Position numbers and translations under genes: made by a program
Assembly (NCBI GenBank): GCA_038235705.1
Contig: JBBSTR010000122.1
Coordinates: 1 to 6,336 of the forward strand
Direction of reading: 5' to 3'
Length of the DNA stretch: 6,336 bases
Source of the DNA: CANKBT01 sp038235705
Lineage (GTDB): Bacteria > Actinomycetota > Actinomycetes > Mycobacteriales > SCTD01
The notes under the pieces: model-generated
Told to the model about the DNA's origin: nothing
Seen by the model: only the letters and a program-made list of their open reading frames with translations
Database searches by the model: none
Shown here: positions 1 to 6,169 of the stretch, piece by piece
Layout: the number at the start of each line of letters is the position of its first letter
Numbering within the stretch: position 1 is the first letter of the stretch

Positions 1-702
1 GCGCACGGCTCGCTGACCGTCGACCGGCAGCTGGTCGAGGCGGTGTCGCAGCGGTCAGCCGAGTCACGCGCCTTGCGGGCCGAGGCGGCGACCTACCGGG
101 AGGGGCTGCTCGTGCAGGCCACCGAGGTGCTGACCACGCAGGACCGAGCGCGGGCCCTGCTCGCCGAAGCCGAGGCCGCTGCGACCCGACAGCGCGCGCA
201 GCAGCAGTCCCGGACCCGGCAGGAGACGGCGGCAGCCGAAACGAGCACACTGAGCTCCTTCCGGGTCCAGCTCGACGCGGTGTCGGCCACCGTCACGGCC
301 GCGCTGACCCCCGCCCAGACCGCTCGCACGCGGGCGGCCGCCCGCGACCAGGGCCCCGTCCTGGCGCTGCTGGTCGCGGCGGGCAGCGGCTACCCGCAGG
401 GCTACGCACGGACCGGTCAGACCGTTGCGGGCGACGCCACCTGGTACGGACCCGGCTTCGTGGGAAGCCCGACCGCGAGCGGCGCGCCGTACGACCCGGA
501 GCTGCTCACCTGCGCGCACAAGACGCTCCCGCTCGGGACGGTCCTGCACGTCACCCGCGGCGTCCTGGCGGTCAACTGCCTGGTCAACGACCGCGGCCCG
601 TACGTCGGCGCCAGGGTCCTGGACCTCTCGCGCGCCGGCTCCCGGGCCCTGGCGTACGACGGGGTGGCGCAGGTCGTCGCCGAGGTCCTCGCACCCGCCT
701 GA
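1..702 (+). CDS. RlpA-like double-psi beta-barrel cell-wall protein, 5'-truncated by the window edge
   Basis: The reading frame is open from the first base, so the true start, and any signal peptide, lies upstream; the internal GTG at 43 is probably not the start. The visible 233 residues have two parts. Residues ~1-120 are rich in Ala, Arg, Gln and Glu and look like a helical or coiled-coil stalk. Residues ~142-231 are an RlpA-like double-psi beta-barrel, with GDATWYGPGF, TASGAPYD, CAHKTLPLGT, VNDRGPY and VLDLSRAGSRAL in the usual order. In characterised RlpA lytic transglycosylases the catalytic pair is a His and an Asp; the matching residues here are His173 (AHKTLP) and Asp197 (NDRGP). Cys171 and Cys193 flank the fold core and could form a disulfide, which fits an exported protein. 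No SPOR domain follows; the protein ends just after the barrel. The role is inferred to be peptidoglycan binding or cleavage outside the membrane. The domain call is firm, but enzymatic activity is not shown by sequence alone. Confidence 0.88.
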   Translation, partial: AHGSLTVDRQLVEAVSQRSAESRALRAEAATYREGLLVQATEVLTTQDRARALLAEAEAAATRQRAQQQSRTRQETAAAETSTLSSFRVQLDAVSATVTAALTPAQTARTRAAARDQGPVLALLVAAGSGYPQGYARTGQTVAGDATWYGPGFVGSPTASGAPYDPELLTCAHKTLPLGTVLHVTRGVLAVNCLVNDRGPYVGARVLDLSRAGSRALAYDGVAQVVAEVLAPA

Positions 703-766
703 TCCATGCCCCGGCTCGGGCCCAGGACGGCACCACACGCGAGACCGCCCGTCGGTGAGCTCAGGG

Positions 767-778
767 CTGACCGGTCAG
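767..778. repeat. 12-bp perfect palindrome at the convergent gene end
   Basis: CTGACCGGTCAG is self-complementary and covers the stop codon of the minus-strand exonuclease gene, in the 72-bp gap between two converging genes. It might contribute to a bidirectional transcript end, but a loopless palindrome without a T-tract is not a convincing intrinsic terminator. Nothing else notable was seen in the gap apart from a 4-bp CCCG/CGGG stem at 710-720. Confidence 0.3.
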
Positions 779-1266
779 ACGTTGAGCCCCAGGTGGTAGG
801 CCCGTTCGGCCATCGCGTCGAAGCGCAGCTTGACGTGCCTGGCGTCCGCGAGGGCGTGGTGCTCGCCGCCGGACTGACGCGGAAGCTGGGGCCGCTCCAG
901 CGCGTGCCACAGCTGCTTCACGTCGCGGGTCCAGCGTGGATAGCTGGCCGGCAGACCGACCATGCTTCCCCACAGCTGGCACAGCACGACGTGGTCGTAC
1001 GCCGAGACCCACGCCCAGAAGACCGGCTGCTCGCCGAAGAAGTCTTCCAGGTCAGCGCGGATCTGGGCCCGGGTGCGCCAGGCCGGGTCGTCCAACGCCG
1101 GCAGCTGACCTAGCACGTGCTCGCGCACCCAGTCACCAGCCCGTGACGCGTCGAACTCCGAGCTGACCGCGTAGTACTCCCGGCCGTCCTCGGCCACCAC
1201 CCCGATCGAGACCAGCTCGATGGTGTGCCCGTCCTCGATGAACTCGGTGTCGAACCAGAACCTCAT
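775..1266 (-). CDS. 3'-exoribonuclease of the RNase AS (Rv2179c-like) family, DEDDh fold
   Basis: The 163-residue product is close to the size of mycobacterial RNase AS (Rv2179c), a polyadenylate-specific 3' exoribonuclease of the RNase T superfamily. The DEDDh signature is complete: Asp6 and Glu8 in the N-terminal FDTEFIEDG motif, Asp91 in SAYDHVVLCQ, and His136/Asp141 in the HxAxxD motif (HHALAD). These acidic residues and the His would hold the two metal ions for 3'-to-5' hydrolysis. The ATG at 1266 puts the first catalytic Asp at residue 6, as expected for the family, so the start is secure. No purine-rich Shine-Dalgarno precedes it (the adjacent bases read CACCCC on the coding strand), so a leaderless or very short-leader mRNA is likely. 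It is divergent from asnO across 35 bp and convergent with the RlpA-like gene. It probably acts in cytoplasmic RNA turnover and has no evident link to the osmolyte genes. Strict poly(A) preference is assumed from the family. Confidence 0.9.
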   Translation of the reverse strand: MRFWFDTEFIEDGHTIELVSIGVVAEDGREYYAVSSEFDASRAGDWVREHVLGQLPALDDPAWRTRAQIRADLEDFFGEQPVFWAWVSAYDHVVLCQLWGSMVGLPASYPRWTRDVKQLWHALERPQLPRQSGGEHHALADARHVKLRFDAMAERAYHLGLNV

Positions 1267-1301
1267 GGGGTGCGAGTCTGCCGTCTGGGAGACTGGACGC
1301 C
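1267..1301. promoter_or_regulatory. Divergent intergenic region between the RNase AS gene and asnO
   Basis: Only 35 bp separate the two divergent start codons, so at least one promoter must extend into the opposite coding region and transcription of the two genes may interfere. The gap holds an imperfect dyad: AGTCT at 1275-1279 mirrored by AGACT at 1290-1294, with an inner GTCT/AGAC pair (1283-1286 and 1290-1293). I could not identify convincing -10/-35 hexamers on either strand. Calling it regulatory is inference from geometry. Confidence 0.4.
1287..1291 (+). promoter_or_regulatory. Probable ribosome binding site of asnO
   Basis: GGGAG lies 10 nt before the ATG at 1302. It supports that start together with the requirement that Cys follow Met directly. 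It sits inside the dyad of the divergent gap, so a repressor bound there would also cover the start region. Confidence 0.5.
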
Positions 1302-3071
1302 ATGTGCGGACTGAGCGGCGAGCTGCGTCGGGACGAAAGACCGGCCGACACGGCGGCGGTGGCGCGGATGACGGCGACGATGGCCGACCGCGGCCCGGAC
1401 GGGGTCGGGACGTGGTCGGCGGGGCCGGTCGCCCTCGGTCACCGGCGCCTCAAGGTGATCGACCTGTCCGATGCGTCGCAGCAGCCGATGGTCGACGCCC
1501 AGCTCGGGCTGACGGTCACGTTCAACGGCTGCATCTACAACTACCCGCAGCTGCGCGCCGAGCTGGAGGGCCTGGGCCACACCTTCTTCTCGAGCGGCGA
1601 CACCGAGGTGGTGCTGAAGGGCTACGCACAGTGGGGCACGGATGTCGTCGACCACCTGCTCGGCATGTTCGCCTTCGTCATCGTCGAGCGGGACAGCGGC
1701 CGGGTCGTGATGGCCCGAGACCGGCTCGGCATCAAGCCGCTCTACGTCGCCGAGGTCGCCGGTGCGGTCCGTTGGGCCAGCACCCTGCCGGCGCTGCTCG
1801 CCGGCGGTGGGATCGACACCAGCCTCGACCCCGCCGCGCTGCACCACTACCTCTCCTTCCACTCGGTGGTTCCCGCTCCCCGGACCGTGCTCAACGGCGT
1901 ACGCAAGCTGCCACCCGCCACGATCCGCACGTACGAGAACGGGCGTGAGCACGAGCGGGTCTATTGGCAGGTGGCGTACGAGCGCGACGCCGACAAGGCC
2001 GGCTGGTCCGCACGCGACTGGGAGGACGCGGTCCTCACCAGCCTGCGCAGCGCGGTCCAGCGGCGGATGGTCAGCGATGTCGAGGTGGGGGTCCTGCTGT
2101 CCGGCGGCGTCGACAGCTCGCTGGTCGTGGGCCTGCTCGCCGAAAGCGGCCAGCAAGGTCTTCGTACCTTCAGCATCGGGTTCGAGGCGGTCGGCGGCCG
2201 CAGCGGCGACGAGTTCCAGTACTCCGACATCATCGCCAAGAAATTTGCGACCGAGCACACCCAGATGTTGGTACCGGCGACCGAGGTGCTCCCCGCGCTC
2301 GACCGGGCCGTGCTCGCGATGAACGAGCCGATGGTCAGCCACGACGTCGTCGCGTTCTACCTCCTGAGCCAGGAGGTCGCCAAGCACGTGAAGGTCGTGC
2401 AGTCCGGGCAGGGCGCCGACGAGGTCTTCGCCGGCTACCACTGGTATCCGCCGGTCCACGAGTCCGCCGACCCGGTCGGGGCTTACCGAGGAGCGTTCTT
2501 CGACCGCGGCCACGGCGGGGTGAACGAGCTGCTCAGCGCAGGCTTCCACGGCGAGGACGTGTCCGGCGCCTTCGTACGAGAACACTTCGCCAGACCGCAC
2601 GCGCAGACCGGGCTCGACCGCGCGCTGCGGCTCGACAGCGAGATCATGCTGGTCGACGACCCGGTCAAGCGGGTCGACAACATGACGATGGCGTTCGGTC
2701 TCGAGGCCCGGGTGCCGTTCCTGGACCACGAGCTGGTGGAGCTGGCCGCGCAGTGCCCGCCGGAGCTCAAGCTGGCGCACGGCGGCAAGGGCGTGCTCAA
2801 GCAGGCCGCGCGGCAGGTGGTGCCGAGCGAGGTGATCGACCGGCCCAAGGGTTACTTCCCGGTGCCGGCGCTGACTCATCTGGAGGGCGGGTTCCTGGAG
2901 CGGGTCCAGGACGCGCTCGGCTCCCAGCAGGCCCAGGACCGCGGGCTTTTCCGTACCGAAGCGATCGACAAGTTGTTCGCCTCCCCGAACGACGCCCTCA
3001 CCCCGCTCGGCGGCAACCCGCTCTGGCAGGTCGCGCTGCTGGAGATGTGGCTGCAGGGGCACGGGATCTAG
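1302..3071 (+). CDS. asnO: N-acetylglutaminylglutamine amidotransferase (asparagine-synthase-like, NAGGN biosynthesis)
   Basis: The 589-residue product is a class II glutamine amidotransferase fused to an asparagine-synthase ATP-pyrophosphatase domain. The start is fixed by Cys2, the glutaminase nucleophile exposed after Met removal. The glutaminase half (~1-200) shows RGPDG (30-34), GHRRL (46-50), FNGCIYNY (74-81), SGDTEVVLKGY (98-108) and ARDRLGIKPLY (138-148). The synthetase half shows the pyrophosphate loop SGGVDSS (267-273), SGQGADEVFAGY (368-379) and GLEARVPFLD (466-475). In the NAGGN pathway described in Sinorhizobium meliloti, AsnO amidates the C-terminal carboxyl of N-acetylglutaminylglutamine with glutamine-derived ammonia and ATP. 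Assignment to this subfamily rather than to ordinary AsnB rests on length and above all on the neighbouring ngg and M42 genes. Position 77 is Cys where common AsnB proteins have Glu (NGEIYN). The stop shares one base with the ngg start, implying translational coupling. Confidence 0.92.
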   Translation: MCGLSGELRRDERPADTAAVARMTATMADRGPDGVGTWSAGPVALGHRRLKVIDLSDASQQPMVDAQLGLTVTFNGCIYNYPQLRAELEGLGHTFFSSGDTEVVLKGYAQWGTDVVDHLLGMFAFVIVERDSGRVVMARDRLGIKPLYVAEVAGAVRWASTLPALLAGGGIDTSLDPAALHHYLSFHSVVPAPRTVLNGVRKLPPATIRTYENGREHERVYWQVAYERDADKAGWSARDWEDAVLTSLRSAVQRRMVSDVEVGVLLSGGVDSSLVVGLLAESGQQGLRTFSIGFEAVGGRSGDEFQYSDIIAKKFATEHTQMLVPATEVLPALDRAVLAMNEPMVSHDVVAFYLLSQEVAKHVKVVQSGQGADEVFAGYHWYPPVHESADPVGAYRGAFFDRGHGGVNELLSAGFHGEDVSGAFVREHFARPHAQTGLDRALRLDSEIMLVDDPVKRVDNMTMAFGLEARVPFLDHELVELAAQCPPELKLAHGGKGVLKQAARQVVPSEVIDRPKGYFPVPALTHLEGGFLERVQDALGSQQAQDRGLFRTEAIDKLFASPNDALTPLGGNPLWQVALLEMWLQGHGI

Positions 3072-4765
3072 TGCCTGAGCTGTCGACCAGCTGGTGGAGC
3101 CCCGAGCCGGAGCTGCCCGACGGGATCACGCCCGAGGTGGTGCTCGACTGCGGCTGGGGGCGGATCGCGTTCGGGCAGACCTTCACCCAGCAGGACGCGC
3201 TGCGCGACGTGCTCCGGGGCGAGGAGAGCGGCCGGCGCGACATCTGCATCTACCCCCGCGACCCGCACGTGCTGGTCGCCCGGTTTCCGGCCGAGCTGTT
3301 CGTCGACCCGTCGCACACCTACCGCCTGGACCTCTCCTCCTACGAGAAGGGTCCCGCCCACCCCTGCGTCGTGCGGCCGCTGGTGTCCGAGGCCGACGCG
3401 GAGGCGCAGAACCAGCTCTATGCCACTGCCGGGATGCTGCGCGCTGAGCCTGCTCTGGTGCTCGCCAACCAGGCCAGGGGAGCGTTCACCTACCTGCTCG
3501 CCGAGGACCCGGTCACCGGCGAGGTTCTCGGGACGGTCACCGGCGTCGACCACGTGGCGGCGTTCGGCGACGCCGAGCAGGGATCGAGCCTGTGGTGCCT
3601 GGCGGTCGACGCGCAGTCGCGGCTCACCGGGATCGGGCGACGACTCACGGACGCGCTGGCCGAGCACTACCTCTCGCTGGGCCGGGCCTACGTCGACCTG
3701 ACCGTCCTGTACGACAACCGCAAGGCGATCTCGCTCTACGAGCGGGTCGGGTTCACCCGGGTGCCGGTGCTCTCGGTCAAGCGCAAGAACATCATCAACG
3801 AGCGGCTCTTCGTCGGGCCGGACAGCGACGACTACCAGGCGCTCAACCCGTACGCCGGGATCATCGCGGACGAGGCCCGCCGGCGCGGGATCGGCGTGGA
3901 GGTGCTCGACGCAGCGTGGGGCGAGCTGCGGCTGTCGCACGCGGGACGCAGCATCGTGACGCGGGAGTCGCTGTCCGAGCTGACCACGGCGGTGGCGATG
4001 AGCCGGTGCGACGACAAGCGCGTCACCCGGCGGATCTTCGAGCGGGCCGGGCTGTCGGTGCCGCGGGGGCAGAGCGCGGCCTTCGGGCCGGAGGACCATG
4101 CCTTTCTGTCTGAGCTGGGCACGCTGGTGATCAAGCCGGCTCGGGGGGAGCAAGGGCGCGGGATCACCGTCGGAGTGACGTCGGGTGATGCTCTGGATCG
4201 GGCGCTGGCCCTGGCCCGAGAGCACTGTCCGGACGTGCTGCTCGAAGCGCTCAGTCCCGGGCATGACCTGCGGGTCGTGATGATCGGGCACCGGGTCGTC
4301 GCAGCCTCGGTCCGTCGGCCGGCGACCGTGATCGGCGACGGCGTCGCGACCGTGGCTGCCCTCGTGGCCGGCCTGTCCCGTCGCCGAGCGGCCGCGACCG
4401 GCGGCGAGTCACAGGTCCCGGACGACGCTGGCACCTGGGACACCGTGCGGGCGCACGGCTTCTCCCCCGACGACGTGCTGCCTGACGGCGAGTCGCTCGT
4501 CGTACGCCGGACCGCGAACCTGCACACCGGCGGCACGATCCACGACGTGACGCACCGGCTGCACCCCGACCTCGCCGCTGCCGCCGCACGTGCCAGCCGC
4601 GCGCTCGACATCCCGGTGACCGGCCTCGACCTCCTCGTCCCCGACGTGTCCGGGCCGGAGTACGTGCTCATCGAGGCCAACGAACGCCCCGGCCTCGCGA
4701 ACCACGAGCCTCAGCCCACCGCCCAGCGCTTCGTCGACCTGCTCTTCCCCGAGACCGCGCGGTGA
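3071..4765 (+). CDS. ngg: N-acetylglutaminylglutamine synthetase (GNAT acetyltransferase-ATP-grasp fusion)
   Basis: The GTG at 3071 shares its G with the asnO TAG stop, giving a 564-residue product. AGGGG at 3055-3059 is a possible ribosome site, and no in-frame ATG occurs before residue 122, well inside the GNAT domain. The frame stays open upstream through asnO, but that extension is an out-of-frame shadow. Three regions are visible. Residues ~1-95 form an N-terminal module (VLDCGWGRIAFGQTF) that I recall from other Ngg proteins. Residues ~98-240 are a GNAT domain with the acetyl-CoA loop QSRLTGIGRRL (182-192) and the typical YDNRKAISLYERVGF (214-228). Residues ~305-560 are an ATP-grasp ligase with the nucleotide-binding Lys355 in LVIKPARGEQGRG and the metal-binding end motif IEANERPGL (534-542). 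The family acetylates glutamine and joins it to a second glutamine in the cytoplasm, making the AsnO substrate. Domain content, order and neighbours all agree. Confidence 0.93.
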   Translation: MPELSTSWWSPEPELPDGITPEVVLDCGWGRIAFGQTFTQQDALRDVLRGEESGRRDICIYPRDPHVLVARFPAELFVDPSHTYRLDLSSYEKGPAHPCVVRPLVSEADAEAQNQLYATAGMLRAEPALVLANQARGAFTYLLAEDPVTGEVLGTVTGVDHVAAFGDAEQGSSLWCLAVDAQSRLTGIGRRLTDALAEHYLSLGRAYVDLTVLYDNRKAISLYERVGFTRVPVLSVKRKNIINERLFVGPDSDDYQALNPYAGIIADEARRRGIGVEVLDAAWGELRLSHAGRSIVTRESLSELTTAVAMSRCDDKRVTRRIFERAGLSVPRGQSAAFGPEDHAFLSELGTLVIKPARGEQGRGITVGVTSGDALDRALALAREHCPDVLLEALSPGHDLRVVMIGHRVVAASVRRPATVIGDGVATVAALVAGLSRRRAAATGGESQVPDDAGTWDTVRAHGFSPDDVLPDGESLVVRRTANLHTGGTIHDVTHRLHPDLAAAAARASRALDIPVTGLDLLVPDVSGPEYVLIEANERPGLANHEPQPTAQRFVDLLFPETAR

Positions 4766-4772
4766 CTGCTGC

Positions 4773-4956
4773 GCACACAGTGTGGAGGTCGTACGACGGG
4801 CGCGAACCTCTGAGCTGCGGCGTTGCTCGACGCTCGCGCCGTCGGGCGCGGCACTGTGTGCGGATCGCACACAGTGAGCAGCAGCGGACCGAGGCGTGCC
4901 CCCGGCGAGCAGGGCGTTCTCTGCGGTCCCGCGCTCTGGTCGCCGACACTGTGTGC
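4773..4956. repeat. Two adjacent ~90-bp units bounded by inverted GCACACAGTG/CACTGTGTGC copies
   Basis: The 10-mer CACTGTGTGC occurs four times: minus orientation at 4773-4782, plus at 4852-4861, minus at 4867-4876 and plus at 4947-4956. Each neighbouring minus/plus pair encloses a unit of 89 bp (4773-4861) or 90 bp (4867-4956), separated by GGATC. The outermost copies match over 11 bp (GCACACAGTGT and ACACTGTGTGC), like terminal inverted repeats of a 184-bp element. The unit interiors are not obviously alike in either orientation; the second contains GGACCG/CGGTCC arms. No long reading frame fits the element. It could be an operator array, a REP/MITE-like element or a structured RNA. Confidence 0.7.
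4852..4876. promoter_or_regulatory. 25-bp near-perfect palindrome, candidate operator
   Basis: CACTGTGTGCG (4852-4862) and CGCACACAGTG (4866-4876) are exact reverse complements around a 3-bp centre, GAT. The size and symmetry suit a site for a dimeric helix-turn-helix regulator. The same half-site recurs singly at 4773-4782 and 4947-4956. As RNA it would form an 11-bp hairpin with a tight 3-nt loop, but no U-run follows. I do not recognise the motif as belonging to a known regulator; it is not a canonical CRP site (TGTGA-N6-TCACA). Confidence 0.5.
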
Positions 4957-4981
4957 CACGACTCCCACCCAGGCTGGCACC

Positions 4982-6169
4982 ATGCGTGACATGGCCTCCC
5001 CTCCCGCGACCCGGCTGGCGATCGACATGGACTACGTGCAGCACGTGATGCTGCACCTGCTGCGGATCCCGAGCCCGACGGGGCGTACGGACGAGGCCGT
5101 GCAGTACGTCGGGGAGCAGATCCGCGCCCTCGGGATGGACCTCACCGTCACCCGTCGCGGCCTCATCAACGCGGTGCTGCCGGGTAAGACGCAGGGCCCG
5201 GACCGGGCGATCGCGGTGCACGCCGACACGATCGGGTGCATGGTCACACAGCTGCAGGAGAACGGTCGGCTGCGCCTCACCCAGGTCGGCACGCACAGCG
5301 CGCGCTTCGCCGAAGGCGCCCGTACGACGATCTTCACCGACTCAGGCGCCACCTGCACCGGCACGATCCTGCCGCTGAAGGCCTCGGGGCACCAGTACGG
5401 CGACGAGGTCGACACCCAGGGCGTCGGGTGGTCGCTGGTGGAGCTGCGGGTCGACGAGCGGGTCGAGGACCGCGCCGGGCTCGAGGGGCTCGGGATCCAG
5501 GTCGGCGACCACGTCGCGATCGACGCGCGGCCCGAGATCACCCCCGCCGGGTACGTCGTCAGCCGGCACCTGGACGACAAGGCCGGCATCGCCGCCGTGC
5601 TCGGGGCGTTCAAGGCCGTGATCGACGCGGGGATCACGCCGCTGGTCGGCGCGCACCTGCTCGTGACGATCGCCGAGGAGGTCGGTCACGGCGCCACCCA
5701 CGGGCTGGACAGCGAAGTGGTCGAGATGATCGCCGTCGACAACGCCGTCGTCGCGCCCGGCCAGCAGTCCCGGGAGGACTGCGTCAACATCGCGATGCTC
5801 GACCAGACCGGGCCGTTCGACTACCACTTCAGCCGCAAGCTGCTCTCGCTCGCCGCCGACCACGGGGTCCCGCACACCCGCGACACCTACCGCCACTACC
5901 GCTCGGACGCGGCGAGCGCGGTGGAGGCAGGCCTCGAGATGCGTACGGCCCTGGTCGGGTTCGGCGTCGACTCCTCGCACGGGCACGAGCGCACCCACCT
6001 CGACAGCCTGCGCGGCGTCGCCGAGCTGATCGCGCTGTATCTCCAGTCCGACCTGACCTTTCCCGAGTGGGACCGGGACGAGCGGGGGCCGCTGGAGGAG
6101 TTCCCCTCTCGGTCGGTGCAACCGGTCGTCCTGCACGAGCCCGGCCTGGTCATGGACTCGACGTCGTGA
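4982..6169 (+). CDS. M42-family metallopeptidase of the NAGGN osmoprotectant cluster
   Basis: The product is 395 residues from the ATG at 4982, preceded by AGG 8 nt upstream; ATG 4991 is an alternative start with no visible ribosome site. The frame is open back to 4823, but those extra residues are encoded by the repeat-filled gap and look non-coding. The M42 co-catalytic di-metal site is recognisable: His80 and Asp82 in VHADTIG, bridging Asp198 in HLDDKAG, general base and ligand Glu232-Glu233 in AEEVGHG, and Asp253 in AVDNA. The last His ligand is among His333, His335 and His339 in SSHGHERTHLDSL; which one is unclear. The N-terminal RIPSPTGRTDEAV and TRRGLINAVLPG match the subfamily that sits beside asnO and ngg in many bacteria. 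Its substrate is not established; cleavage or turnover of the glutamine dipeptide is a reasonable inference. The downstream kinase start overlaps its stop. Confidence 0.92.
   Translation: MRDMASPPATRLAIDMDYVQHVMLHLLRIPSPTGRTDEAVQYVGEQIRALGMDLTVTRRGLINAVLPGKTQGPDRAIAVHADTIGCMVTQLQENGRLRLTQVGTHSARFAEGARTTIFTDSGATCTGTILPLKASGHQYGDEVDTQGVGWSLVELRVDERVEDRAGLEGLGIQVGDHVAIDARPEITPAGYVVSRHLDDKAGIAAVLGAFKAVIDAGITPLVGAHLLVTIAEEVGHGATHGLDSEVVEMIAVDNAVVAPGQQSREDCVNIAMLDQTGPFDYHFSRKLLSLAADHGVPHTRDTYRHYRSDAASAVEAGLEMRTALVGFGVDSSHGHERTHLDSLRGVAELIALYLQSDLTFPEWDRDERGPLEEFPSRSVQPVVLHEPGLVMDSTS

Larger units (their letters stand above)
4766..4981. promoter_or_regulatory. 216-bp gap with a repeat array, candidate control region of the M42 peptidase gene
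   Basis: In an otherwise tightly packed set of genes, this gap between ngg and the peptidase gene stands out. Its content is dominated by the CACTGTGTGC repeats, whose last copy ends 25 nt before the peptidase ATG. A 10-bp palindrome, GTCGTACGAC, lies at 4788-4797. I saw no T-tract after any of the stems, so an intrinsic terminator for asnO-ngg is not evident. A promoter is inferred from position; clear -10/-35 boxes were not found. Confidence 0.4.

Noticed and set aside
1263..3062. Long antisense open frame (599 codons) opposite asnO
   Set aside because: It mirrors the asnO codons in a GC-rich genome; the sense strand encodes a fully motif-complete enzyme, and the antisense product shows no recognisable domain.
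1964..3070. In-frame upstream extension of ngg to a 933-codon frame
   Set aside because: The extra 369 residues are low-complexity Arg/Ala/Gly-rich translation of asnO in a wrong frame. The GTG at 3071 gives the family-like start.
3068..4291. Long antisense open frame opposite ngg
   Set aside because: Composition is Arg/Pro/His-rich with no domain, typical of an antisense shadow in high-GC DNA.
4852..4876. Intrinsic terminator for the asnO-ngg transcript
   Set aside because: The stem is strong (11 bp), but no T-tract follows and the same half-sites recur elsewhere in the gap, which fits an operator or repeat better.
4852..4876. CRP/FNR-type site
   Set aside because: The core TGTG-N7-CACA has the wrong spacing and lacks the TGTGA/TCACA arms of a canonical CRP site.
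4773..4956. CRISPR-like array
   Set aside because: The repeats are only 10-11 bp, alternate in orientation and are not evenly spaced direct repeats; no cas genes are present.
4823..4981. Upstream extension of the M42 peptidase to the ATG at 4823
   Set aside because: The added residues come from the repeat-filled gap, have no family resemblance, and would place the family-typical N-terminus more than 50 residues in.
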